50,493 bases of DNA from Muribaculum sp. (GTDB taxonomy: Bacteria; Bacteroidota; Bacteroidia; Bacteroidales; Muribaculaceae). The notes beneath the pieces were generated by a model. That model saw only the letters and a list, made by a program, of their open reading frames with translations, was not told the DNA's origin and searched no databases. The DNA is taken from the NCBI GenBank assembly GCA_023664085.1, contig JAMPGE010000011.1, positions 1 to 50,493 on the forward strand, given 5' to 3'. Below, one piece after another: positions 26,809 to 35,284 of this stretch (its first letter is position 1; each line of letters begins with the position of its first letter). Made by a program: the position numbers and the translations under genes.

Positions 26809-27009
26809 ATGAAACCACTTCATGTAATTTGCGCAGTAATCGGCGGAGCGATAGCCGGTGCCACAGTAGGTCTTCTTATGGCCCCCGCAAAAGGCAAAGA
26901 TACTCGTGAGAAAATCGTCGACGTCCTCAAATCAAAAGGCATCTGCCTGAAGAAAAGCAAGATGGACGAGTTGGTTGACGAAATCGAGGAGCAGATCGAA
27001 AAGATCTAA
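26809..27009 (+). CDS. YtxH-domain small membrane protein (first copy)
   Basis: A 66-residue protein with one N-terminal hydrophobic segment (VICAVIGGAIAGATVGLLMAP) directly followed by the YtxH hallmark APAKGKDTREKI. A charged amphipathic helix follows (DELVDEIEEQIEKI). YtxH proteins are general-stress-associated membrane proteins; their molecular role is not established. A near-paralogue lies 85 bp downstream in the same orientation (36 or more of the positions are similar by eye), indicating tandem duplication. The 170-bp gap upstream holds a long AT-rich leader. Confidence 0.85.
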   Translation: MKPLHVICAVIGGAIAGATVGLLMAPAKGKDTREKIVDVLKSKGICLKKSKMDELVDEIEEQIEKI

Positions 27010-27094
27010 ATCTCTAGATATTCATCAACTTTGAGTACAACACCTCAATACTAACAACGTTGCCGAGACGCAACAATATCAAGCACCAAACAAG

Positions 27095-27295
27095 ATGAAA
27101 TCACTAAATATTCTATATGCATTCCTTGGAGGCGCGATCGTAGGCTGCAGCGCTGCCCTTCTTTTCGCTCCCGAGAAAGGTGAAGACCTTAGAACCAAAA
27201 TCTGCAAACTGCTGAAGAAAAAAGGTATTAAAATCAGTGACTCCGAGGTAGATGCCCTTGTGGCAGAGCTCGCCGGAGAATCCGATGCAGACTAA
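27095..27295 (+). CDS. YtxH-domain small membrane protein (second copy)
   Basis: A 66-residue paralogue of the preceding gene with the same layout: a hydrophobic stretch ILYAFLGGAIVGCSAALLFAP, the motif APEKGEDLRTKI, then a Lys-rich segment (LLKKKGIKISDSEVD) and an acidic end. Both proteins share the GGAI(A/V)G helix core and the spacing, so the pair arose by duplication and may form mixed oligomers. A strong hairpin with a T tract follows at 27353-27392 and probably ends this transcript. Confidence 0.85.
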   Translation: MKSLNILYAFLGGAIVGCSAALLFAPEKGEDLRTKICKLLKKKGIKISDSEVDALVAELAGESDAD

Positions 27296-27352
27296 GAATC
27301 CGTCTCATAAAAATTATCCCGGCCTTTGTCGGGAAAGAAAATAAATCCGGAT

Positions 27353-27392
27353 GTTGTCGGTCACGACACAAGCGTGGCCGACAACGTTTTTT
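27353..27392 (+). terminator. Terminator after the YtxH pair
   Basis: 13-bp arms (GTTGTCGGTCACG at 27353-27365, CGTGGCCGACAAC at 27373-27385, one G-T pair), a 7-nt loop and GTTTTTT. Confidence 0.85.
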
Positions 27393-27431
27393 CTGCCAGG
27401 CATACTTAGCTAAATTTTATATCACATCAGG

Positions 27432-27776
27432 ATGAAAGATAATATCGTAAATGAACTGAAAGAGATTTTTACCCAATCCAAAGAATGGGTAAGGCTTCAA
27501 GTGGAATACGCAAAGCTTACAGCTTCAGAGAAAATCACTGTTATCGTCTCAATGGTTTGTCTGTCAGTACTATTCCTGTGCCTCGGTCTGGTAGTGCTGA
27601 TTCTGCTGATGTGTGCCTTGATAGAAACGTTCAAGCTATTTCTGACACCGGCTCTGGCCTATCTGAGTGTGAGCGGTATAATATTGCTGCTCATGATCCT
27701 GATATATTTGCTACGCAAGCCGCTTTTGCTGAATCCGCTTGCCAAGATAGTGACTAAACTCATCTGCAATCCATAA
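27432..27776 (+). CDS. Phage-holin-superfamily-III/YqjE-like membrane protein
   Basis: A 114-residue protein with a charged N-terminal helix (ELKEIFTQSKEWVRLQVEYAKLTASEKI), then two strong membrane helices (IVSMVCLSVLFLCLGLVVLILLMCALI and ALAYLSVSGIILLLMILIYLL). This layout is that of the YqjE/DUF1469 family, annotated as phage holin superfamily III although it occurs in chromosomal stress operons. Paired here with YtxH genes upstream and a small basic protein downstream (19-bp gap), as YqjD-YqjE-YqjK are in enterobacteria, it is probably an envelope stress module and not a lysis gene. Function is unknown. Confidence 0.75.
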   Translation: MKDNIVNELKEIFTQSKEWVRLQVEYAKLTASEKITVIVSMVCLSVLFLCLGLVVLILLMCALIETFKLFLTPALAYLSVSGIILLLMILIYLLRKPLLLNPLAKIVTKLICNP

Positions 27777-27795
27777 CCCTCCAATAATTACGATT

Positions 27796-28128
27796 ATGAA
27801 GGCAAATACCACTCCTGAAGAAAAGATATCTCCCGCTACTCTTCATCCTTTCAAAGGATATTCCATCAACGAACTTCATTACCGGAGAGCGCTTGTGGCA
27901 ATGCAGAAAGAAATCGCCAGAGACAAGGTGCTGACCAATGTGCTAAAACTCCAGCGCCACTCCCCTTTCAGCAAGGATTTCGGCAAAGACCGTGGAAAGT
28001 TTGGCAAAGCCACTATGGTGGTGGAGAAAATCACAAACGGACTTAACTACTTTGACTATGCTATGCTCGGATATACCCTCTTCAACTCCGGACGTAAGAT
28101 TTGGTCCTTCTTCAGAAGGACCAAATAG
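27796..28128 (+). CDS. Small basic protein, possible YqjK-like partner
   Basis: A 110-residue protein with no family I can name firmly. It is basic, with a middle helix rich in Lys/Arg (YRRALVAMQKEIARDKVLTNVLKLQR), and a C-terminal segment (FDYAMLGYTLFNSGRKIWSFFRRTK) that could be a short membrane-associated helix. It begins 19 bp after the holin-like gene on the same strand and is probably co-transcribed. The gene order (YtxH-like, YqjE-like, small basic protein) resembles yqjD-yqjE-yqjK of other bacteria, which is why I suggest that analogy; the sequence similarity is weak. Confidence 0.6.
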   Translation: MKANTTPEEKISPATLHPFKGYSINELHYRRALVAMQKEIARDKVLTNVLKLQRHSPFSKDFGKDRGKFGKATMVVEKITNGLNYFDYAMLGYTLFNSGRKIWSFFRRTK

Positions 28129-28278
28129 TTTCTTCCGTGAATTAGGAATTGGGAAGAAATTTGTGTTTATGGTTTCGAAATAAAATCAATTAAATAATAA
28201 ACAACTCATAAACAGATAAACCAATAAACCGCGAAGCTTCGGTAAAACTGAAGCTCGGGTACCGATACACAGAAATTA

Positions 28279-29127
28279 ATGAACAATTACTACGAACTTC
28301 GATTTGATCTCAATCCCTGCTCTGAGGATATGACCGACCTACTCGCATCGTTTCTTGCCGATGAAGGATTTGAAAGTTTTGTGCCCGATAACAAAGGATT
28401 GACCGCATTTGTAAAGGAAGAAGTCTACGATCCGGAAACAATTAAGATGATTGTTTCGGATTTTCCTTTTGACTCGGAAATCAGATACACAGCCAACTTT
28501 GTAGAAGGGAAAGACTGGAATGAAGAATGGGAGAAAAACTATTTCAAACCTATAGTGATAGCCGACAAATGCGTAGTTCGATCATCATTTCATCAGAATG
28601 CCCCCAAGGCAGAAATTGAAATTCTGATAGATCCGAAAATGGCCTTCGGCACCGGACATCATGCCACCACCACTATGATGGCCTCCCGTTTGCTCAATAA
28701 TCCGCCTAAAGGAAAATCCGTAATTGATATGGGCACGGGCACAGGAATTCTGGCTATGCTGGCCTCAAAATTAGGAGCCTCCGAGGTGACCGGAATCGAA
28801 ATAGATCCTATGGCATATGAAAACGCCACGGAAAATGCTTCTCTCAATCATTGCAATATAAATTTGATATTGGGTGATGCATCCTCACTAAAAGAGCTCT
28901 CCCCTGCCGATATTCTCCTTGCCAATATCAACAGAAATATCATTCTCTCAGATATCGAGCGATATGCCAAGGCTCTTAAAAGTGGAGGCGTGATGTATCT
29001 GAGCGGCTTTTATCCTGTAGATGCGGACATGATATATGCAGCGGCCCAATCCTATGGTCTTGCAGACATGGAAATGACAACCCTTGGAGAATGGGCATCC
29101 GTAAAGTTGGTAAAGAATCAAAAGTGA
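28279..29127 (+). CDS. prmA: Ribosomal protein L11 methyltransferase
   Basis: Trimethylates lysines and the N-terminus of ribosomal protein L11 using S-adenosylmethionine. The 282 residues fit Bacteroidetes PrmA. The N-terminal substrate domain covers about residues 1-95 (FLADEGFESFVPDN); the linker has the conserved KDWNEEWEKNYFKPI. The catalytic domain has the family mark DPKMAFGTGHHATTTMM, then motif I VIDMGTGTGILAMLASKLGA, the acidic end of strand 2 (VTGIEIDPMA), and ILLANINRNI where the methyltransferase motif IV lies. The start ATG at 28279 is standard. A small GC-poor hairpin (AGCTTCGGT/ACTGAAGCT) lies about 30 nt upstream. Confidence 0.96.
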   Translation: MNNYYELRFDLNPCSEDMTDLLASFLADEGFESFVPDNKGLTAFVKEEVYDPETIKMIVSDFPFDSEIRYTANFVEGKDWNEEWEKNYFKPIVIADKCVVRSSFHQNAPKAEIEILIDPKMAFGTGHHATTTMMASRLLNNPPKGKSVIDMGTGTGILAMLASKLGASEVTGIEIDPMAYENATENASLNHCNINLILGDASSLKELSPADILLANINRNIILSDIERYAKALKSGGVMYLSGFYPVDADMIYAAAQSYGLADMEMTTLGEWASVKLVKNQK

Positions 29128-29261
29128 CAAATCGGCTTGACTTGAACAGTTGCCTAATCACGAATTTACGAGTAACCAACTCCGGATGTAACTTAAAAAC
29201 GAGGAGAATATTGTGTGAACAATACAAAAAATCAGATATTTTAACAAAAATTGTTTCATTT

Positions 29262-29306
29262 TAGGTTCCAAACACTTGCAATGGGACCTAAATTTTTATA
29301 TCTTTG
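29262..29306 (+). promoter_or_regulatory. Sigma-factor gene promoter with an inverted repeat
   Basis: TATCTTTG (29299-29306) is the -7 box. The -33 region is replaced by an inverted repeat: TAGGTTCC (29262-29269), 13 nt, GGGACCTA (29283-29290), one G-T pair. The repeat ends 8 nt before the -7 box, so a bound protein could block or activate the promoter. The leader is about 115 nt long. Confidence 0.6.
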
Positions 29307-29427
29307 CAAACGAATCCTAAGAGACAATTCTTAAGACTCATTCTAAAATCAAAAATAAAAGAAGAAAAACAACACAAAAATTACTGCCTATAGACCCAAT
29401 TCTACTTAATCAATTATTTAAAACAGA

Positions 29428-30018
29428 ATGGCAAACTTCTTAAGCATGACCGATGAACAACTGGTCAAAGCTTATGCGCAAGGCAGCAACGAAGCGTTCG
29501 ATACGCTTCTCAAACGTCACCAAGACCGTGTCTTCAACTACATCCTTCGTATCATTAAAAACGAAGATATAGCCAACGACATATTCCAGGAGACCTTCGT
29601 GAAGGCAATCCTGACAATCAAGCAGGGACGTTATACCGAAAACGGCAAGTTCCCCGCCTGGATATCAAGAATTGCGCATAATCTCATTATCGACTACTAC
29701 CGTCAGGAGAAGTCGGAAAACGTACAGTCCGCAGATCTCGAGGATGTAGACATTCTCAATAGAAAAGAACTTTGCGAGGCTACCATTGAAGATATCATCA
29801 TCTCAGATCAGATACGTTCGGATGTGAAATATCTGATTCAGGAACTCCCCCCTCTTCAGAGAGAAGTCCTGACTATGAGATACTATCAGAACCTCTCATT
29901 CAAAGAGATAGCCGAATTGACCAATGTAAGCATCAACACAGCTCTTGGTCGCATGCGATATGCTATCATCAACCTTCGTAGAATTGCTGCAGAGAAGGAT
30001 ATAGTACTTACGCTTTAA
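29428..30018 (+). CDS. ECF-type sigma-70 family RNA polymerase sigma factor
   Basis: A 196-residue transcription factor with sigma regions 2 and 4 only. Region 2 lies at about residues 20-90 (AFDTLLKRHQDRVFNYIL, DIANDIFQETFVKAI, FPAWISRIAHNLIIDYYRQ); region 4 at about 140-190 (LPPLQREVLTMRYYQNLSFKEI, then NVSINTALGRMRYAI, the recognition helix). No anti-sigma gene is next to it, which separates it from SusC/SusD-linked sigma factors; it resembles the stand-alone ECF sigmas conserved in Bacteroidales. Its own long leader contains an inverted repeat at the promoter, suggesting feedback or repressor control. A clear terminator follows. Confidence 0.92.
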   Translation: MANFLSMTDEQLVKAYAQGSNEAFDTLLKRHQDRVFNYILRIIKNEDIANDIFQETFVKAILTIKQGRYTENGKFPAWISRIAHNLIIDYYRQEKSENVQSADLEDVDILNRKELCEATIEDIIISDQIRSDVKYLIQELPPLQREVLTMRYYQNLSFKEIAELTNVSINTALGRMRYAIINLRRIAAEKDIVLTL

Positions 30019-30064
30019 AGCATCCTGCTAAGCCAAGCGCAAGTATGCCATCCCTAATCTTATC

Positions 30065-30103
30065 ACACCGGGAAGATTCCTAAGAGTCTTCCCGGTGTTT
30101 TTA
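30065..30103 (+). terminator. Terminator after the sigma-factor gene
   Basis: 12-bp arms ACACCGGGAAGA (30065-30076) and TCTTCCCGGTGT (30087-30098), a 10-nt loop, then a T tract. Confidence 0.9.
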
Positions 30104-30190
30104 CTGAATTTCCTCTACGCATATCTTAGATAACTAAACTTATAAACGAATAAACCATAAGGTTACGGATTTTATCCGAACTTGAGTTTC

Positions 30191-30361
30191 TTATATTCCA
30201 ACCGGATGATGCCATACGTAAATTGCTGCAATCGTGATTACGGCCACAATCAGGAGAATCGTGGTGCCATATTTGATTATTGCGGATGGCTCGCTCTTTA
30301 TAAGGTTTTCCAGTTTCTTTGAGCGTACTTCTTCTGTCTTATATTTGTTGGGCTCTTTCAT
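30191..30361 (-). CDS. 56-residue single-pass membrane protein of the RiPP operon
   Basis: From ATG 30361 the minus strand reads 56 codons to TAA at 30191. The N-terminal half is charged (MKEPNKYKTEEVRSKKLE), followed by one membrane helix (IIKYGTTILLIVAVITIAAIYVW) and a short tail HHPVGI. It starts 19 nt after the stop of the exporter gene, so it is the last gene of the peptide operon. The operon lacks the HlyD-type adaptor expected with a C39 ABC exporter in a diderm. This protein has the short-cytoplasmic-segment plus single-helix layout of an HlyD N-terminus without the periplasmic part, so an accessory or immunity role is possible. No family recognised; the coding call rests on position and amino-acid pattern. 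Confidence 0.6.
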   Translation of the reverse strand: MKEPNKYKTEEVRSKKLENLIKSEPSAIIKYGTTILLIVAVITIAAIYVWHHPVGI

Positions 30362-30380
30362 ATATCAGATGCGTTGCGGA

Positions 30381-32570
30381 TTATTCTCCAAGTTCAAGTT
30401 GATTCTGAATCAGCCGATAATATTTTCCTCGCAATGCCACAAGTTCTCTGTGTGTGCCTTGCTCAGCGATCTTGCCGTCGGCAAGAACAATGATGTTGTC
30501 TGCGTCTTTTACCGTAGACAGTCTGTGCGCCACGACAATCCATGTCTTCCCGTCTCTCAAATTTTCGAGACTGGACATAATGGACCGCTCGTTTACTGTA
30601 TCCAAAGCGTTGGTGGCTTCATCAAGTATAATACACTGGGGATTACGGTAAAGAGCCCGCGCGATCAGTATGCGTTGTTTTTGGCCCTTGCTGAGTCCTA
30701 CTCCGTCTTTACCTATTTTTGTATGATATCCCAACGGCAGACTCTCTATATAATCTTGGATCATAGCCTCGGAAGCCGCTTTTTTTATTCTTTCCGCATC
30801 CGGGCGGTCATCCCCTGCGGATATATTGCGCGAAATTGAGTCGGAGAAAATCACCCCTTCCTGCATCACGCATCCGCATCTCTTGCGCCAATCCATTAAG
30901 GATACGTCCTCTATAGGCACTCCATTTATGATGATCTTGCCCTCTTCAATCGGATAGAATCCGAGGAGCAATTTCAAGAGAGTGGTTTTCCCGCTGCCGG
31001 ATGCTCCTACTATCGCGGTCATTTTACCCGCCGGAATGGTCAAGGAAATATCATCGATGGCTTTACGCATGGAATGGCGGTCGTAGCGAAAACTCACGTG
31101 ATCGAATTTAATTGTGGGTGTGGTTTCCGACAGGCGGACCACCGTATCGTTCTCCTCTTCTTTCTCCGTACGGATTTCATTGATACGGTCAAGGGAGATC
31201 TTCACGTCCTGAATTGCGGAAATAAAGCCCATAAGTTGATCTACCGGAGAATTCAGCTGGCCGATAATATACTGTATCGCAAGCATCCCACCCAGAGTAA
31301 GGTCTTGGTTTATTACGGCTGTCGCGGCAAGTACTGTCACCAATATATTCTTAATCTCATTGATGAATACACTGCCTCCCTCCTGCGTCTGTTGGAGCTT
31401 GAGAGATTTCATTTGAAGCAGGAAAAGTTCGGCTTGAGTGTCTTCCCATTCCCATCTCCTGTGATTTTCGCAATTATGTAGTTTTATTTCCTGCATGGCT
31501 TCGATCAGCTGATAGGTCTTGTTGCTATTGACGGCCTGCTGCTCGAAAAGATCATAGTCAAGTGCTTTTCTGCGCTGTAGGAAGAATGAAATCCACAATA
31601 CGTAAAGTGCGCTCCCCAATATAAACACACCGAATATAAGGGGATTATAATAACATAAAACGGATCCGAACACCACAAAACTAATCAATGAAAACAGTAC
31701 GTTGAGAGTCTGATTGGTAAGAAAAGACTGCACTCTGGAGTGATCACTCATCCGCTGAAGAAGATCTCCGAGAAGTTTGGTATCGAAAAAAGACATCGGA
31801 AGCCTGAGCAACTTGATAAAGAAGTCGCTGATCATGCAAATGTTTATGCGCATCGAAATATGGAGCAGTAGCCATCTTCTGATGAAATCAGTGATTGTAC
31901 TTCCGGCTACTATGCATAATTCTCCGAGCAATATCAGCCAGATAAAACCGATGTCGCTGTTTTTAATACCCTTGTCAACAATAGATTCAGTTAAGAACGG
32001 TATTATCAATTGGAAAATGCATCCCAATATGAGCCCTAAAGCAATCTGGATGAAATATGAATGATAACCTTTGAGATAGGTTTTAAAAAATTTAATGGCG
32101 CCCTTGGTCTCAATGGCACTTTCGGTGCCCTTCCTGAAATTATCGCCCGGCTCAAGCACCATTGCTATACCCAAAGCTTCGGGATCGTCATTATTGCCTG
32201 GAATCCAATGGGATTTAAATTCTTCAAGAGAGATGTGTCTTTTGCCTTTGGCGGGATCCGCAATATGAAAACGGGTGCCGTTTCTATCGATTTTATACAG
32301 CACCACGAAATGGTTTTGGTTCCAATGCAGAATAGATGGCAAAGGTATCTGCTTGAGTTGTTCAATATTTATACGCAATGCAGTGTAGGTCAGACCAATT
32401 TCCTCTGCAGCATCCGCGATTCCTTTTAGAGACACACCTTCCGTGGTAGGACTGCATAGACGGTCCATGCGGGCAAAGGGAACGAAACGTCCGAAGTAGC
32501 GACTGATCATGCACAGACAGGCCACACCGCATTGCATCGAGTCGTGTTGCCTTACAAAGGGGAAATTCAT
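30381..32570 (-). CDS. Peptidase-containing ABC transporter (C39, PCAT)
   Basis: A 729-residue exporter that cleaves the leader of its peptide substrate after a double glycine and transports the core. The N-terminal C39 protease has its catalytic Cys14 with Gln8 before it (RQHDSMQCGVACLCMI), the catalytic His in NQNHFVVLYKI near residue 88, and the Asp in FHIADPAKG. Residues about 165-440 form a six-helix membrane domain. The ATPase carries Walker A IVGASGSGKTTLLKLL, a signature LSKGQKQR (Gly to Lys in the third position), and Walker B CIILDEATNALD. It lies downstream of the precursor, which has a matching GG site, and of the outer-membrane protein. All key residues are intact, so it is probably active. 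Confidence 0.95.
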   Translation of the reverse strand: MNFPFVRQHDSMQCGVACLCMISRYFGRFVPFARMDRLCSPTTEGVSLKGIADAAEEIGLTYTALRINIEQLKQIPLPSILHWNQNHFVVLYKIDRNGTRFHIADPAKGKRHISLEEFKSHWIPGNNDDPEALGIAMVLEPGDNFRKGTESAIETKGAIKFFKTYLKGYHSYFIQIALGLILGCIFQLIIPFLTESIVDKGIKNSDIGFIWLILLGELCIVAGSTITDFIRRWLLLHISMRINICMISDFFIKLLRLPMSFFDTKLLGDLLQRMSDHSRVQSFLTNQTLNVLFSLISFVVFGSVLCYYNPLIFGVFILGSALYVLWISFFLQRRKALDYDLFEQQAVNSNKTYQLIEAMQEIKLHNCENHRRWEWEDTQAELFLLQMKSLKLQQTQEGGSVFINEIKNILVTVLAATAVINQDLTLGGMLAIQYIIGQLNSPVDQLMGFISAIQDVKISLDRINEIRTEKEEENDTVVRLSETTPTIKFDHVSFRYDRHSMRKAIDDISLTIPAGKMTAIVGASGSGKTTLLKLLLGFYPIEEGKIIINGVPIEDVSLMDWRKRCGCVMQEGVIFSDSISRNISAGDDRPDAERIKKAASEAMIQDYIESLPLGYHTKIGKDGVGLSKGQKQRILIARALYRNPQCIILDEATNALDTVNERSIMSSLENLRDGKTWIVVAHRLSTVKDADNIIVLADGKIAEQGTHRELVALRGKYYRLIQNQLELGE

Positions 32571-32645
32571 AACCTATTTAAGAAATCAATAAGAATATGA
32601 ATGTGTCCATATAATTTCAATTTGTCACTCATTTCAGATTGGAGA

Positions 32646-34793
32646 TTACTGAAGCACTCCGGATTCAATTCCTTTACCGACTCCGATTTCTTCTCCCTGC
32701 TCTATCTTCTTTCCATAGCTGAAGATGTACGCCACGCTAAGCGAGATACTTTTGTTCAGATTGTTTCCGAACACTTCATTATTGTATGAATAATAAGGGG
32801 AAACAAAATATTCATCCCGATATTTTCGGCTTTTTCTAAAAATATTGCTGATGGAGACATTCACTTTCCAACGAGGGGAACCCCATTGGGCTATCAGTCC
32901 GTACTGCTGAGGAATTCTGGTTATCATGCTTTGCTGGTCATTCATTGATTTCGTAACGGTGCCATAGTAAAGTGTGAACACGAAATTTTTTATAAAGTAC
33001 TGGGCATGTGCCGCTACATCCCAACTATTAAGATGGGAACGATAATCTCCTGTGGATTTATAATGGTTGTATGATGCCCCGGCCCTTAAAGCCAAAGATC
33101 TGTCCAAAAGATAAAACGATAAGCCCAGATAGGCCGAAATGTTGTGAAAATCACCGTTGTTGCTGAATTTTCTTATTAGAGCTTTACCGTCATCGTATGG
33201 TTCATACCAATACATCAATTGATTATGAGATCCTTCATAACGCGGTTGTACCGTCAGATCAAATAAATTGCGGAAAATCCATGTATATCGGACATGGGCT
33301 GAAGTATGTCCTGTATTTTTCAAATTTTGAGATCCTGTGATATAAAGAAATTGACTCTGACGTATCACACCGTCTGTCCAATCTCCCACGGAGGGAGCAT
33401 AATTGTCATATGAAATATAAGAGCTTATACTCGAGCCTGAATTAAAGGTGTAACCGATATTTGTTCCAACACTTGGAGAGAACCGATTTGTAATGTATCT
33501 GTTGGAGTTGATATGGTTTAGCGTAAGGTGTTGATAGATATTGAAATAAAAATTATTAGACTTCAAAGCATACATTAATCTGAGGTGCCCGTCTATAGAT
33601 TTAATATCGGAAGTAAATGTGGAAGAACCGGAATAATTATTCTTGTATAGCCCCCCCCTCTCATCAATATCAATCGAGATTGAGTGAATTCTGTTAAAAG
33701 TTTTTGATATACTCAGTTCTAAATATTCCGAAATCGTATGCCCGTAGTTATTGTTTATGATTTCGGGAGATTTGTCGAGTTCGGTGTAATATCTGTAATT
33801 TGAGTTGTTTTTTGAGTACCGAATTGTTGGAAAAATAGAGAGATTCCAATTTTTAGGCAGGTATATGCGATAGCTGCCATTCCAGGATATTCCGATAGAT
33901 TTTTTTGATGTATGGGAATGGTAAATGTCAGAAAAATTTTCAGACGGAGAGAATTGGTTAAGAAATCCAGACATATCGTATTTAGGAGTCCTTTCGAACT
34001 GGTATGTCAGCCGATTGTCAATAACACAATTCTTGCCGGCGTATCTTGCCCTGAAAACGATCGGGATGCCTGCTACGATACGTCTCCCTTTTGAAAAAAC
34101 ACTGTTTTGAGCCACTTTGAAAGGGTTTCCCTCATCATCTTTAAGAAAAAATGTCTCTTCCGAAGAAGTGCCCTGATGTTTGGTGGAGTAAGCGTTATAG
34201 CCTACTGAAACGTCATAGGTCATTTTTTTATATGAAAATTTCGAATATAATGAGAGGTCGTTTGCCAGCTCGTAGAGTAGGTAATTTTGCTCGTTTATTC
34301 GTGTATATCCGCCTGATTTATACTCTTTCATAATGTAGTTCACGGCATAGGCAACTCCATTGAATTCCGGTTCGGTGGGATGGTCTATGAATTCTACGCG
34401 CACCGCATCGTTGGGATTCATGGAATTTATCTCGGTTTCCGTCGCCGGCAACCCGTTGATAAAATATTTTACTGTTTCACCGGAAACGGTAGTAACGGAA
34501 TTATTGAGAGGGGAAACTTTTAGGAGTGGAATATTGAGAAGCCGCAGCATATCCACTCCATCGTATGCCGCATTCTTTTGTTGCTTATCTGGAATAACAG
34601 TATAAACATTATCTTTTATGTATCGATTTTTACCTTCAACTACAATTTCATCCAGCGTGGCTACAGATTCATTCCCCGTAGATATAGAGTCGGTGGATAC
34701 AGTCACGTTGGAATTGGAATATCCCTGCATTGCAAATCCAAGAGACACTAAAATCACAATACAGTATGAAAAAAGATTAGACGTTGTTTTCAT
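32646..34793 (-). CDS. Outer-membrane beta-barrel with TonB-receptor-like plug
   Basis: A protein of about 715 residues. A Met two codons upstream (34799) is also possible. The signal peptide is LFSYCIVILVSLGFAMQGYS. An N-terminal plug-like domain covers about residues 45-160 (TLDEIVVEG, NAAYDGVDMLRLLNIP, NGLPATETEINSMNPNDAVRVEFID), in the style of the OMP_b-brl_3/TonB-receptor group. The remainder is alternating aromatic beta-strands of a large barrel (SISLSVAYIFSYG near the end). No N-terminal carboxypeptidase-like repeat is seen. It sits between the precursor and the exporter, so it probably carries the mature peptide across the outer membrane or takes it back up. Which direction is not decided by sequence. 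The stop is about 75 bp before the exporter start. Confidence 0.8.
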   Translation of the reverse strand: MKTTSNLFSYCIVILVSLGFAMQGYSNSNVTVSTDSISTGNESVATLDEIVVEGKNRYIKDNVYTVIPDKQQKNAAYDGVDMLRLLNIPLLKVSPLNNSVTTVSGETVKYFINGLPATETEINSMNPNDAVRVEFIDHPTEPEFNGVAYAVNYIMKEYKSGGYTRINEQNYLLYELANDLSLYSKFSYKKMTYDVSVGYNAYSTKHQGTSSEETFFLKDDEGNPFKVAQNSVFSKGRRIVAGIPIVFRARYAGKNCVIDNRLTYQFERTPKYDMSGFLNQFSPSENFSDIYHSHTSKKSIGISWNGSYRIYLPKNWNLSIFPTIRYSKNNSNYRYYTELDKSPEIINNNYGHTISEYLELSISKTFNRIHSISIDIDERGGLYKNNYSGSSTFTSDIKSIDGHLRLMYALKSNNFYFNIYQHLTLNHINSNRYITNRFSPSVGTNIGYTFNSGSSISSYISYDNYAPSVGDWTDGVIRQSQFLYITGSQNLKNTGHTSAHVRYTWIFRNLFDLTVQPRYEGSHNQLMYWYEPYDDGKALIRKFSNNGDFHNISAYLGLSFYLLDRSLALRAGASYNHYKSTGDYRSHLNSWDVAAHAQYFIKNFVFTLYYGTVTKSMNDQQSMITRIPQQYGLIAQWGSPRWKVNVSISNIFRKSRKYRDEYFVSPYYSYNNEVFGNNLNKSISLSVAYIFSYGKKIEQGEEIGVGKGIESGVLQ

Positions 34794-34822
34794 AAGCATC
34801 GCTATTTAAGGTTAGTTGTCCT

Positions 34823-34867
34823 AATTTTCAACTTTTCCAAGATTTTAACTTGGAAAAGCTGAAAATT
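34823..34867 (-). terminator. Hairpin between the precursor and the outer-membrane gene
   Basis: 19-nt arms (34823-34841 and 34849-34867) pair with one mismatch around a 7-nt loop, with A/T-rich ends. Placed 130 nt after the precursor stop, it may partly terminate transcription so that more precursor than transporter is made. Confidence 0.7.
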
Positions 34868-34999
34868 ATGGTGATAATAATAGTGTTGCTAAATTAAGGC
34901 TTCAAATAGGGTTAGTCCCATCCTATAGTATCAAAAGAAAGTAATCCCCAATTTCTCTTTCTCATTCCTAATTCAGCGAAAATAATGGGATTAATTACT

Positions 35000-35284
35000 T
35001 TATACACTCAAGTAAGGACATGGAGTACTTCCATTTGGAGGGCATATTTTAGGCATATTGCTAGTGCAGATATTTTCAATGCAGGAGTTCTTATTGCTGG
35101 AACAGGAATTTGTTGTACAGGTTCCTGAGTTTTCAACGCATTTGTTTATAGCACAAGTCCCCGTATTTTGTGTGCAGTAGTTTTCTTGACATGTTCCACT
35201 AACCGTTCCTCCGAGAATTAAATTCATAGCGGAAGGGAGCAAAACGTTGTCTTCCCGAATTGCCTTCAATTCAATGGTTTTCAT
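35000..35284 (-). CDS. Cys-rich RiPP precursor with double-glycine leader and CxxN repeats
   Basis: A 94-residue peptide. The leader is residues 1-26 (MKTIELKAIREDN to ILGG), a double-glycine leader for the C39 exporter. The core, about 68 residues, has four tandem 12-residue repeats of pattern (G/N)(T/S)CxxNxCxxNx: first repeat GTCQENYCTQNT, then GTCAINKCVENS, GTCTTNSCSSNK, NSCIENICTSNM. The end holds CPPN and CPYL. Nine of ten cysteines lie in CxxN motifs, far beyond chance. The start overlaps the stop of the radical SAM gene (ATGA), so maturase and precursor are coupled. This is inferred to be the substrate of that maturase, with thioether links from Cys to the Asn at +3 as the most natural reading. 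Disulfides or other Cys chemistry remain possible. Confidence 0.85.
   Translation of the reverse strand: MKTIELKAIREDNVLLPSAMNLILGGTVSGTCQENYCTQNTGTCAINKCVENSGTCTTNSCSSNKNSCIENICTSNMPKICPPNGSTPCPYLSV

Noticed and set aside
27432..27776. Holin-like gene as evidence of a prophage
   Set aside because: Neighbours are chromosomal envelope genes; no phage structural, lysin or integrase genes are nearby.
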